NCBI GenBank assembly: GCA_025935995.1
Contig: JAICUF010000010.1
Span: 1 to 48,145, forward strand
DNA length: 48,145 nt
Direction of reading: 5' to 3'
DNA from: Gemmatimonadales bacterium
GTDB lineage: Bacteria; Gemmatimonadota; Gemmatimonadetes; Gemmatimonadales; GWC2-71-9
In this document: positions 41,052 through 48,145 of the stretch, piece by piece
Numbering within the stretch: the first letter of the stretch is position 1
Layout of the letters: every line of letters begins with the position of its first letter
Program-made: the position numbers and the translations under genes
Notes under the pieces: model-generated
Seen by the model: only the letters and a program-made list of their open reading frames with translations
Databases searched by the model: none
What the model was told of the DNA's origin: nothing

Positions 41052-43073
41052 GTGACCCTTCGTTCCATGCTCTGCTGCGCGGTTCCACTCGTGCTCTCGG
41101 CGGTGTCGCTCGAGGGGCAGACGGCCGGCGCCGTGGAAACGCTCGCGCCCGTGCTTGCGGCCGAGGATGCGCGTCGGTGGGATCTGCCCGCGCTGCGGGC
41201 GGGCCTCGCGTCGCCCGACTCCACCGTGCGTGCCACCACCGCGATGTCGGTCGGTCGGCTGGGACACGCGCAGGGCGTCGAGCTTCTGGTGCCGCTCCTG
41301 GTGGACCCCGACACCACGGTGCGCGTCGCCGCCGTCTTCGCGCTCGGACTCATCGGCGACACGGCTGCGATCGGCCCACTGACCGACCGCCTCCGAAATC
41401 CTCCGGCGCTCGACGCGCCCTCGGCAGAGGAGACGATCACCGCGCTCAGTCGCATCGGCGGGCGCGGCGCGGCCGACTTTCTGACCGCCATCCTTCAGCG
41501 GCGCGCGCCGCTCGGCTTCCCCAATCGGGACGACCTCGTGGCGCGCATTGCGCTCGAGGCCTGGCGCCTCGGGCCGCTCGCGCCCGTGGCCGAGCTGCTT
41601 CCGCTCAGCGCCGACAGCAGCGACGCGATCCGGTACGGTGCCGTCTATTCGCTTGCCCGGCTGCATCCGGCGTCCGCCGGGAACCGCCTCATCGCCGCCG
41701 CCCAGGATGACGATGCCGTCGTTCGTGCGCTGGCCATCCGCGCGCTCACGCGGAGTTACGCCGATTCCGCCCGGCTCGCGCCCGCCACGCTGGCCGACAT
41801 TGCCGCGCGGGCAGCCGACGACCCTGATGCGGGGGTACGCGTCAACGCGCTTCGGACCCTGGCCACCTTCAGGGACCCGCGCTACGCGGAGCGAATCGCG
41901 CCGCGGCTCGGCGACCCGCAGCCCAACGTTCGCGTGCAGGCGGCGACCACTCTCGGCCAGCTCGGCGGATCCGCGGCGGCCGATGCCCTGGCCCGCATCC
42001 TCGTCGCCCGCGAAGGCTTTGCCGTTCGCTCCGAGGCGCTGCTTGGGCTGGCCCGCGTGGACAGCGCACGTGCCGCCGCGCCGCTCGCATCCTGGGCATC
42101 CAGTACCGATTGGCGGGAGCGGGCGGTGGCCGCGGAGGCGATCATCGCTCGAACCCACGATGGCGGCCGATTCCTGGGGGACCGTGATCCGCGCGTCGTC
42201 GCATCGGCGCTCCAGAACTGGACTGCGGGAGCGGGCCGGCCGACGCCGGCCATGATCGCCGCCGCACGGTCGCTGCTCTCGAGCGCCGACGCCGCCGTCC
42301 GGAGCGTGGCGGCCGACGTGCTGGCGCGCGCCCCCGACCCGGCCGACATCGCGGCGCTCCGTGCGGCCGTCCGCGCGAGCGCCCGCGACTCGTTTCCCGA
42401 GGCGGCGGAATCCGCGCTCGGCGCCCTCGCGGCCATCGCCGGAAGCTCCGAGCCCGCCCGGGTGCAGGTCGAACGAGACGTTCTCGCGGGCCTCCCGCGC
42501 CCGACCGACTACCTGGTGCGCCGCTGGGCCGAAGCCAACTGGCCCGCGGCGGCGCGACGCTGGGGCCCCGGCTACCCGATCACGACGGGCCGAACGCTTC
42601 AGGATTATCGCGACCTGGCGCGGCGCTACGTGTTCGGGACCTACGAGGCGACCCACCCTCACGTCACGATCGAGAGCGCCGATCGCGGGTCGATCGAGCT
42701 CGAGCTCCTCGGCCCGGATGCGCCGCTCACCGTCGCCAATTTCCTCGGCCTGGTGGACCGGCACTACTTCGACGGCAACCGGTGGCACCGCGTCGTCCCC
42801 AACTTCGTGATTCAGGATGGGGATCGCCGCGGCGATGGGTGGGGCGGCCCGGGCGGAGCCATTCGCGACGAGATCAACCGCGTGCGGTACGATGTCCCTG
42901 TCCTCGGCATGGCCCTGTCAGGGCCGGACACCGGAGCCGGGCAATGGTTCATCAATCTCAGCGCCCAGCCCCACCTCGATGGTGTCTATACCGTGTTCGG
43001 ACGCGTCACCGGGAATATCGGCCCGCTCTACCGCATCACTCAGGGTGATGTAATCCGTACCATTCGCCGGTGA
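41052..43073 (+). CDS. Exported HEAT-repeat protein fused to a cyclophilin-type prolyl isomerase
   Basis: The 673-aa product has an N-terminal signal sequence (MTLRSMLCCAVPLVLSAVSL). From about 35 to 490 it has HEAT-like repeats (pattern AxxALGxLG.. with ADPDxxVRxxAxxAL-like helices, for example STVRATTAMSVGRLGHAQGV and ADDPDAGVRVNALRTLATF). A cyclophilin domain occupies about 535-670, with NFLGLVDRHYFDGNRWHRVV, PNFVIQDGDRRGDGWGGPGG and GQWFINLSAQPHLDGVYTVF. The catalytic Arg, the Phe and the Gln of the family are kept. It should fold or present clients in the periplasm. GTG 41052 is the start. I know of no characterised homologue of this fusion. Confidence 0.87.
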   Translation: MTLRSMLCCAVPLVLSAVSLEGQTAGAVETLAPVLAAEDARRWDLPALRAGLASPDSTVRATTAMSVGRLGHAQGVELLVPLLVDPDTTVRVAAVFALGLIGDTAAIGPLTDRLRNPPALDAPSAEETITALSRIGGRGAADFLTAILQRRAPLGFPNRDDLVARIALEAWRLGPLAPVAELLPLSADSSDAIRYGAVYSLARLHPASAGNRLIAAAQDDDAVVRALAIRALTRSYADSARLAPATLADIAARAADDPDAGVRVNALRTLATFRDPRYAERIAPRLGDPQPNVRVQAATTLGQLGGSAAADALARILVAREGFAVRSEALLGLARVDSARAAAPLASWASSTDWRERAVAAEAIIARTHDGGRFLGDRDPRVVASALQNWTAGAGRPTPAMIAAARSLLSSADAAVRSVAADVLARAPDPADIAALRAAVRASARDSFPEAAESALGALAAIAGSSEPARVQVERDVLAGLPRPTDYLVRRWAEANWPAAARRWGPGYPITTGRTLQDYRDLARRYVFGTYEATHPHVTIESADRGSIELELLGPDAPLTVANFLGLVDRHYFDGNRWHRVVPNFVIQDGDRRGDGWGGPGGAIRDEINRVRYDVPVLGMALSGPDTGAGQWFINLSAQPHLDGVYTVFGRVTGNIGPLYRITQGDVIRTIRR

Positions 43074-43080
43074 CACGACC

Positions 43081-45939
43081 ATGAGGTGGACGACCCTCGC
43101 CCTCGCACTGGGCGCGTTCCTGCTCCGACCCGCGCCGGGCGCCGCGCAGTTCTTCGCCTTCGATCAGAACAAGGTCCAGTACCGCCGCTTCGACTGGCGC
43201 ATCCTCAAGGGCGCGCACGTCGACCTCTACTACTACCCCTCCGAAGCCGAGCTCGCGCCCCTCACACTGCGCTATGCCGAGGAGAGCTACGATACCCTCG
43301 CGCTGCGCTTCGGGCACGAGGTGGGCACGCGGATCCCGCTCATCGTCTATGCCTCGCACGTCGACTTCGAGCAGACGAACGTCCTCCCGTTCACGCCGCC
43401 CGAGGGACTCCTCGGCGCGACCGATTTCCTGAAGCGGCGGGTCACGCTGCCGTTTCGCGGCAACATCGCCGAGTTCCGGCATACCATCCGTCACGAGCTG
43501 ACCCACGTCTTCCAGATGAGCTTCCAGACGGAGGCTTACTACCAGTCGCCGCGGGCCGGCCACGTCGAGCTCCCGCTCTGGTGGACCGAGGGGCTCGCCG
43601 AGTACTGGTCCGCCGGCGAGGACGCGCGCGACGAGATGGTGCTCCGCGATCTCACGCTCACCGGGCGCCTGCCGACGCTGGAGCAGCTCGCCTGGGTCAA
43701 CAGCGTGATCGTCTATCCCCTGGGCGGGCGCATTCACCGGTGGCTGGGTCAGACCTACGGCGACTGGCGCGCGGCGCTCATGTACCGCGAGCTCGCGCAG
43801 CACGAGAACTTCGAGAAGGCGATCGAGGCGATCTACGGCCGCACGCTGGAGCAGCTGAGCGCGGAGTTCCAGCTCGCCATGCGGCGCGCCTACTATCCGA
43901 CGGCGCAGTCGCACGAGCCGATGCCGCTCCTCGCGAGGAAGGTCGCGGACCTCGCCATCAAGCCGTCCTGGCTGGCCGACACGACCACCCGCTCCGGCGC
44001 GGCCGCCGACCGCGCCGGCGAGGCCGTGTACATGTCGCCCATCACCGGCTACCTCACCATCTATCGCAAGGACCTCGATCGGGGGCGGGCGAGGTCCGTC
44101 GCCATCGCCGGCCGGTCCGCGGCGCTCGAATCGTTCCATCCCTTCGACAGCCGCATCGACGCGTCGAGACCGGGGCTGCTCCTTTTCTCCGCGCGCTACA
44201 AGGACCGTGACGCGCTCGTCGTCTGGGATCTCCGCCGGCGGCGCATGGTCGGCCGCTACCAGTTTCCGTCGCTCGTCTCGATCCTCTCGCCCGCCTGGCT
44301 CGCGGACGGCTCGGTGGTGTTCAGCGGACTGTCCGAGGGGGGCGTCTCCGACATCTACCGGGTGGCGATGCCCGACGGCACGCTCGAGGCCGTCACCCGC
44401 GATCCCTACCAGGACACCGATCCGGCGCCGAGTCCCGACGGTCGTGCGATCGTGTTCGCCTCCGATCGAGCCGAGGGCGGGCTCGACGGGGCGGCGAATC
44501 TCTTCCGCCTGGAGCTCGCCACCGGCGCGGTCCGCCAGCTCACGCGCGGCCACTGGGTCGACGAGGCGCCGGTCTGGGGGCACGACGGCCGCGTGTACTT
44601 CACCTCCGACCGGGATGGCGTGCTCAACGTCTTCTCCATCGATTCGACCGGAGCCGGCCGGCGGGAGACCTCCGCGTGGACCGGCGCCTTCGATCCCGCC
44701 CCGCTCCCCGGCGCGCGCGGGCTCCTGGTCGGAGGATTCAACGAGGGCAGCTTCAGCGTCTACGCCTATCCGCCCGACAGCGCCGCGCGCGCGGAAACGT
44801 TTCCGGCGCCGGCCGACCTGGCGGCGCCGGCGGTCGCCGCGTGGACGTGGCCGGCCGCCGGCGATACGAGCGCCGCGGCGAGCCCCGTCGTCAACGCGCC
44901 CTACCACTCGCGCTATACCCTGGATCTTGCTGCCGGGGACGTGATCTTCGTGCCCGGCTATGGCGGCGCCCAGGGTGCCGCCTTCCTGCTCAGCGACCTC
45001 CTCGGAGACAACATGATCTTCGGGAGCGTCGCGTCGTTCCAGGGGCAGGGGCTTGGCAGCTTCATCGAGAACCTGAACGTCACCGGGCTGTATCTGAATC
45101 AGCGTCATCGGGTGAACTGGGGCGTCGGCGGGTTCCGCACGGCGGGGCGCAATTACGAGGGCGAGCAGTTTGTCTCGTACATCGAGACGGCGGTGGGAGC
45201 GGTGGGACTGCTGAGGTATCCGCTCACGCGCTTTTCGAGGATCGAGGGGACGCTGGTGCTGGAGCATTCGGACCGCACCGACTTCACGCTGCCCGTCGCG
45301 ACGCCTCGGCGTGTCGGCTGGATTGCGTCCCACTATCTGAGCTTCGTGCGCGACAATTCGCTGTGGATCGAGTCCGGCCCGATCGACGGCGGCCGGATCG
45401 CGCTCACGGCCGGCGTGTCGAGCGACTTCACCAACGGCCGCTTCGACAGCTTCCTCCTGAGCGCCGATCTCCGGAAGTATCTCCGGATCGGCCGCCGCGT
45501 CAGCTACGCGACCCGGCTGCTCGCCTTCTACAGCAGCGGGGATCGCCCCCGCCGCCTCAACATCGGCGGCACCATGGGACTGCGCGGCTACCCGAATTTC
45601 GGCTACATCGTCGGGTCGCAGGCCTACATGGCGAACTCCGAGCTGCGATTCCCGCTGCTTCGCAGCCTGACCCTCGGTTTCCCCTTCGGGGATTTCCGCC
45701 TGCCCGAGTTCCAGGGGGCGTTGTTTTTCGACGCTGGCCGCGCTTGGTTCCTCGACCGCGCGTCGCGCCCGCTCATCGGAAGCTACGGGTTCGGCGTGCG
45801 GCTGGCCCTCTTTCCGCTGGCGGTGCTGCGCCTCGATGTCGGCCGGCGGTTCACGAACGGCGGATTCGGCAGCTACGGCCTCTCCTCCGAGGACCAGAAG
45901 CGCAGCTTCGTCTCCTTCTTCTTCGGTTATAACTACTGA
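43081..45939 (+). CDS. Outer-membrane fusion: zinc metallopeptidase, TolB-like propeller, Omp85/BamA-like barrel
   Basis: The 952-aa product has a signal peptide (about 1-22) and a gluzincin domain with HELTH (in RHTIRHELTHVFQMSFQTE) and WWTEGLAEYWS, whose Glu is the third zinc ligand of the MA clan. A TolB/PD40 beta-propeller follows (about 300-560, with DTDPAPSPDGRAIVFASDRA and YFTSDRDGVLNVFSID). The C-terminal ~330 residues look like a surface-antigen/Omp85 barrel, with GTMGLRGYPNFGYIVG-like GLRGYPNFGY and a final strand ending in FFFGYNY with a C-terminal aromatic residue. ATG 43081 is the start. The next gene overlaps at one base. Confidence 0.82.
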   Translation: MRWTTLALALGAFLLRPAPGAAQFFAFDQNKVQYRRFDWRILKGAHVDLYYYPSEAELAPLTLRYAEESYDTLALRFGHEVGTRIPLIVYASHVDFEQTNVLPFTPPEGLLGATDFLKRRVTLPFRGNIAEFRHTIRHELTHVFQMSFQTEAYYQSPRAGHVELPLWWTEGLAEYWSAGEDARDEMVLRDLTLTGRLPTLEQLAWVNSVIVYPLGGRIHRWLGQTYGDWRAALMYRELAQHENFEKAIEAIYGRTLEQLSAEFQLAMRRAYYPTAQSHEPMPLLARKVADLAIKPSWLADTTTRSGAAADRAGEAVYMSPITGYLTIYRKDLDRGRARSVAIAGRSAALESFHPFDSRIDASRPGLLLFSARYKDRDALVVWDLRRRRMVGRYQFPSLVSILSPAWLADGSVVFSGLSEGGVSDIYRVAMPDGTLEAVTRDPYQDTDPAPSPDGRAIVFASDRAEGGLDGAANLFRLELATGAVRQLTRGHWVDEAPVWGHDGRVYFTSDRDGVLNVFSIDSTGAGRRETSAWTGAFDPAPLPGARGLLVGGFNEGSFSVYAYPPDSAARAETFPAPADLAAPAVAAWTWPAAGDTSAAASPVVNAPYHSRYTLDLAAGDVIFVPGYGGAQGAAFLLSDLLGDNMIFGSVASFQGQGLGSFIENLNVTGLYLNQRHRVNWGVGGFRTAGRNYEGEQFVSYIETAVGAVGLLRYPLTRFSRIEGTLVLEHSDRTDFTLPVATPRRVGWIASHYLSFVRDNSLWIESGPIDGGRIALTAGVSSDFTNGRFDSFLLSADLRKYLRIGRRVSYATRLLAFYSSGDRPRRLNIGGTMGLRGYPNFGYIVGSQAYMANSELRFPLLRSLTLGFPFGDFRLPEFQGALFFDAGRAWFLDRASRPLIGSYGFGVRLALFPLAVLRLDVGRRFTNGGFGSYGLSSEDQKRSFVSFFFGYNY

Positions 45940-46649
45940 TGCTGCAACGCTTTTTGCTTGACCGCCGCACCGTAGCTCTCTATCTTGCGGTGGCTGTCGG
46001 AGGCTGCGGCCCGAAAGCCCCCCCGGTGCTCGTCTCACCGGACGCGGCGCCGGCCAGCGAGGCCGACGTGCGCACATGGGTCCGGGAGACGTGGGCTCAG
46101 GGGCATCGGCTCGATCGCTTCCGCTGGCAGCTCCGAGACGAGCGGGGAGCGGCGGGCGGACGCGGTACCGTGCGGTTCGCGGCCCCCGACTCGGTCCGCC
46201 TCGATGTCGCCGGACCGTTCGGCGCGGGACGCGCCGCCGCGGTGGTCGTGGGAGACTCGGCGGTGTGGACCGACCCGCCCGACGCCATCGCCCGCCTGGT
46301 GCCGAGCTACCCGCTCATGTGGGCAATGTTCGGCATGGCGCGCATGCCGCCCGATGGTGCCGAGCTGAGCGGGCGCCGCGATTCGACGGCGACGACCTGG
46401 CGCTACGTTGCCGGCAAGGACACGGTGGCCTACGCGCGCACCACGGGGGCCGCCCCGCGTCTGCGGGCCGAGGTGCGACAGGCCGGCCGGGTCGTCGGTC
46501 GGGTGGACGCCACCCTCGGCGCCGACGGACGGCCGGTGTCGGCGCGGCTCACGGTGCCCAGCGTGCCGGCACGGCTCGACCTCACCTTCACCTCGAGTGC
46601 TACGCCACCTGCGTTCGCGCCTGATCTCTGGCGTCCTGGCCAGCATTAG
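45939..46649 (+). CDS. LolB-like / DUF4292-type outer-membrane lipoprotein
   Basis: The 236-aa product has a lipoprotein signal (lipobox VGGC) and a predicted beta-sandwich with SVRLDVAGPFGAGRAAAVVV, DSAVWTDPPDAIARLVPSYP and LRAEVRQAGRVVGRVDATLG. This resembles the LolB/DUF4292 half-barrel that carries lipoproteins to the outer membrane. Its place just after an outer-membrane protein and before lptE supports an envelope role. ATG 45939 overlaps the previous stop by one base. Its last 53 bases overlap lptE. The family is not certain. Confidence 0.72.
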   Translation: MLQRFLLDRRTVALYLAVAVGGCGPKAPPVLVSPDAAPASEADVRTWVRETWAQGHRLDRFRWQLRDERGAAGGRGTVRFAAPDSVRLDVAGPFGAGRAAAVVVGDSAVWTDPPDAIARLVPSYPLMWAMFGMARMPPDGAELSGRRDSTATTWRYVAGKDTVAYARTTGAAPRLRAEVRQAGRVVGRVDATLGADGRPVSARLTVPSVPARLDLTFTSSATPPAFAPDLWRPGQH

Positions 46650-47115
46650 TCTTCTCACCGCGGTCGGCTGCTATGGCTTCAGCGGCGGCGGCTTCCCGCC
46701 CGCGATCCGCACCGTCGCGGTCCTGCCGTTCGACAACCTCACGCCGGAGCCCACGCTGACGCAGCAGATCTCGGCGGCGGTCCGCGATGCGGTCGAGAAC
46801 CGGCTCGGCCTTCGCCAGGCGGGTGAGGAACAGGCGGATGCGCTCGTGCGCGGCTCGATCACGCGCTACGAGCCGGATCTGCCGGTGGCCTACACCGGCA
46901 GCGCCACGGCCAGCACGGTGACGGTGACCCGCCGGCTCGTTCAGATCACCGTGTCGGTCGAGATCGTGGACCAGAAATCGAACCGCACCCTCTGGCAGCG
47001 GAGCGGGCTCACCGTCGAGGGAGACTACGAGCAGGGCCAGGAAGCCGACGGGCGGCGCAAGGCGCTCGACCGGCTGGTCGTCAACATCGTCGAGGGGGCG
47101 CAATCGCAATGGTGA
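46597..47115 (+). CDS. lptE: LPS-assembly lipoprotein LptE-like
   Basis: The ~172-aa product has a lipoprotein signal with lipobox TAVGC. After it come YGFSGGGFPPAIRTVAVLPF, DNLTPEPTLTQQISAAVRDA and VRGSITRYEPDLPVAYTG, the pattern of the LptE plug of the LptDE translocon in this kind of phylum. GTG 46597 is the best start by length, but no SD is visible and CTG codons follow, so the start is uncertain. The final TGA overlaps the next gene. Confidence 0.8.
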   Translation: MLRHLRSRLISGVLASISLLTAVGCYGFSGGGFPPAIRTVAVLPFDNLTPEPTLTQQISAAVRDAVENRLGLRQAGEEQADALVRGSITRYEPDLPVAYTGSATASTVTVTRRLVQITVSVEIVDQKSNRTLWQRSGLTVEGDYEQGQEADGRRKALDRLVVNIVEGAQSQW

Positions 47116-47477
47116 CCGGATCGCGCGGGACCGCCGGAGCCAGCAATCTCGGGTGCCTCATCTCGCTCCTCGTCTTCGTCGCGGCACTGTACTACGGCGT
47201 GAGCATCGGCGAGCTCTACTGGCGCCAGTACCAGCTGCTCGATGAAATGCGCACCCAGGCGCGACTCGCTCCGACGCTTCCGGACCCGGTCATCCGCCGC
47301 CGTCTCCTGACCAAGGCCGAGGAGCTCGAGCTGCCGACGGCGGCTCGCAGCTTCCGGATCACCCGCGGCGGCAACCCGAGGCAGATCATCATCGAGACTC
47401 AGTACCGCGACAGTGTGAACCTCTTCCTCATGCACCGCGCCTTCGTCTTCCGGCCCCGCGCCGCCGAGCCCCTGTAG
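47109..47477 (+). CDS. Small single-pass membrane protein (DUF4845-like)
   Basis: The 122-aa product has one membrane helix at about 14-32 ([20 protein letters not shown]) and a soluble C-terminal part of 85 residues with [19 protein letters not shown] and [20 protein letters not shown]. It may be similar to DUF4845. ATG 47109 overlaps the lptE stop, and the TAG stop overlaps the GTG of rph. Function unknown. Confidence 0.75.
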   Translation: MVTGSRGTAGASNLGCLISLLVFVAALYYGVSIGELYWRQYQLLDEMRTQARLAPTLPDPVIRRRLLTKAEELELPTAARSFRITRGGNPRQIIIETQYRDSVNLFLMHRAFVFRPRAAEPL

Positions 47478-48145
47478 TGGTGCGCCCCGACGGGCGGGCC
47501 GCGGGCCAGCTGCGCCCGGTGGTTCTCGAGCGCCAGGCCAATCCGTACGCCGAGGGCTCCTGTCTCATCCGGATGGGCGGGACGCTCGTGCATTGCACCG
47601 CGAGCGTCGAGACCGGCGTGCCGGGCTTCAAGAAGGGAAGCGGCGAGGGCTGGGTGACGGCCGAGTACTCGATGCTGCCCCGAGCCACGGCCGAGCGTAC
47701 CTCGCGCGAGCGGAACGGGCCCGGCGGGCGCACCCAGGAAATTCAGCGCCTCATCGGCCGCTCCCTCCGCGCCGCCATGGGCACGATGGCCTTCGGCGAG
47801 TACACCATCCGGATCGACTGCGACGTGCTGCAGGCCGACGGCGGCACCCGGACGGCGAGCATCACCGGCGGCTGCGTCGCGCTGGCGGACGCCTGCACGT
47901 GGCTCGCGCGCCGGACCGGCGCCGCCTCGCCTTTCGGTGCGCTGATCGCCGCCGTGTCGGTGGGCGTCGTGGAAGGCGAGGTCCGCTGCGACCTGGCCTA
48001 TCTCGAGGATCGGGACGCCGGCGTAGACGCCAACATCGTGATGCGCGCCCCGGGCGACTATGTCGAAGTGCAGGGCACCGGCGAGCACGGCACCTTCTCG
48101 CGCGCCGAGCTGCAGACCCTGCTCGACTACGGCGAACGCGCGATC
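47477..48145 (+). CDS. rph: Ribonuclease PH, 3' end outside the window
   Basis: The 223 codons present code for RNase PH, which trims tRNA 3' ends with phosphate. [38 protein letters not shown], the phosphate loop [18 protein letters not shown], and [20 protein letters not shown] are diagnostic. The frame is open to the end of the window. GTG 47477 overlaps the previous TAG by one base; GTG 47480 is an alternative that removes a single residue. The encoded CCA of tRNA-Sec fits an organism that needs end trimming. Confidence 0.96.
   Translation, partial: MVRPDGRAAGQLRPVVLERQANPYAEGSCLIRMGGTLVHCTASVETGVPGFKKGSGEGWVTAEYSMLPRATAERTSRERNGPGGRTQEIQRLIGRSLRAAMGTMAFGEYTIRIDCDVLQADGGTRTASITGGCVALADACTWLARRTGAASPFGALIAAVSVGVVEGEVRCDLAYLEDRDAGVDANIVMRAPGDYVEVQGTGEHGTFSRAELQTLLDYGERAI

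Noticed and set aside
43036-46077. 1013-codon minus-strand open frame opposite the peptidase-propeller-barrel gene
   Set aside because: Low-complexity antisense product of GC-rich coding DNA; the plus strand has zinc-site motifs.

Overview
This is a 48-kb GC-rich chromosomal window with 47 protein-coding genes that I can support (the first and last are cut by the window edges) and one tRNA gene. Gene density is high and no stretch longer than about 230 bases lacks a gene. I see no insertion sequence, prophage, CRISPR array or rRNA. The organism is most likely a member of the Gemmatimonadota or a close relative. The evidence is the very high GC, an ECF sigma factor paired with a TPR-bearing Ser/Thr kinase, the 'alternative' GlmU family, a DUF5683 protein, an exported metallopeptidase/propeller/Omp85 fusion, and a diderm envelope (LptE, LpxH, LolB-like, SecDF). 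This assignment is inferred from gene content and was not tested by phylogeny.

Layout. 1-0.8 kb: 3' end of groEL with a strong terminator. 0.9-8.8 kb: the accessory-looking part, with a seven-bladed RCC1 lipoprotein, an ECF sigma factor, a long Ser/Thr kinase, two paralogous micro-proteins (51 and 63 aa), a TPR protein translationally coupled to the second micro-protein, a small exported protein and an SMP-30-like lipoprotein. 8.8-12.2 kb (minus strand): an operon of roadblock/LC7 protein, mannose-1-P guanylyltransferase, alternative GlmU-like enzyme and a YycJ-type metallo-hydrolase. It is divergent from a lipoprotein gene, with back-to-back promoters. 12.3-22 kb: serS, a sensor kinase, pcrA/uvrD, gatC, gatA, gatB and a class-V aminotransferase, nearly all coupled by 1-8 base overlaps. 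22-23.4 kb (minus): a zinc phospholipase C-like exported protein and a DUF948-like protein. 23.5-25.5 kb: murA (with the catalytic Cys replaced by Asp) and pgeF. 25.5-32.9 kb: the classical rimP-nusA-ylxQ-infB-DUF503-rbfA-truB-ribF translation operon, with a clear promoter and a leader that ends in a terminator 10 bases before rimP. 32.9-39.8 kb: secD, secF, tatD, fhs, ridA, a selenocysteine tRNA, a DUF5683 protein and murI. 39.8-40.5 kb (minus): LpxH-like phosphoesterase. 40.6-48.1 kb: a YbgC-like thioesterase, a HEAT-cyclophilin fusion, the metallopeptidase-propeller-Omp85 fusion, a LolB-like lipoprotein, LptE, a small membrane protein and the 5' part of RNase PH.

How the genes work together. 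Most are housekeeping: translation and ribosome maturation, protein export, murein and LPS precursor supply, and outer-membrane assembly. The tRNA-Sec shows that the organism decodes UGA as selenocysteine. It lies beside formate-tetrahydrofolate ligase, which suggests formate/C1 metabolism but does not prove it. The part least explained by known biology is the kinase / micro-protein / micro-protein / TPR stretch at 3.2-7.3 kb. Other notable points are two consecutive genes (rbfA, truB) whose best starts are CUG codons in CUGA overlaps, a candidate transcription attenuator before rimP-nusA, and several promoters that sit so close to a start codon that the transcripts would be leaderless.
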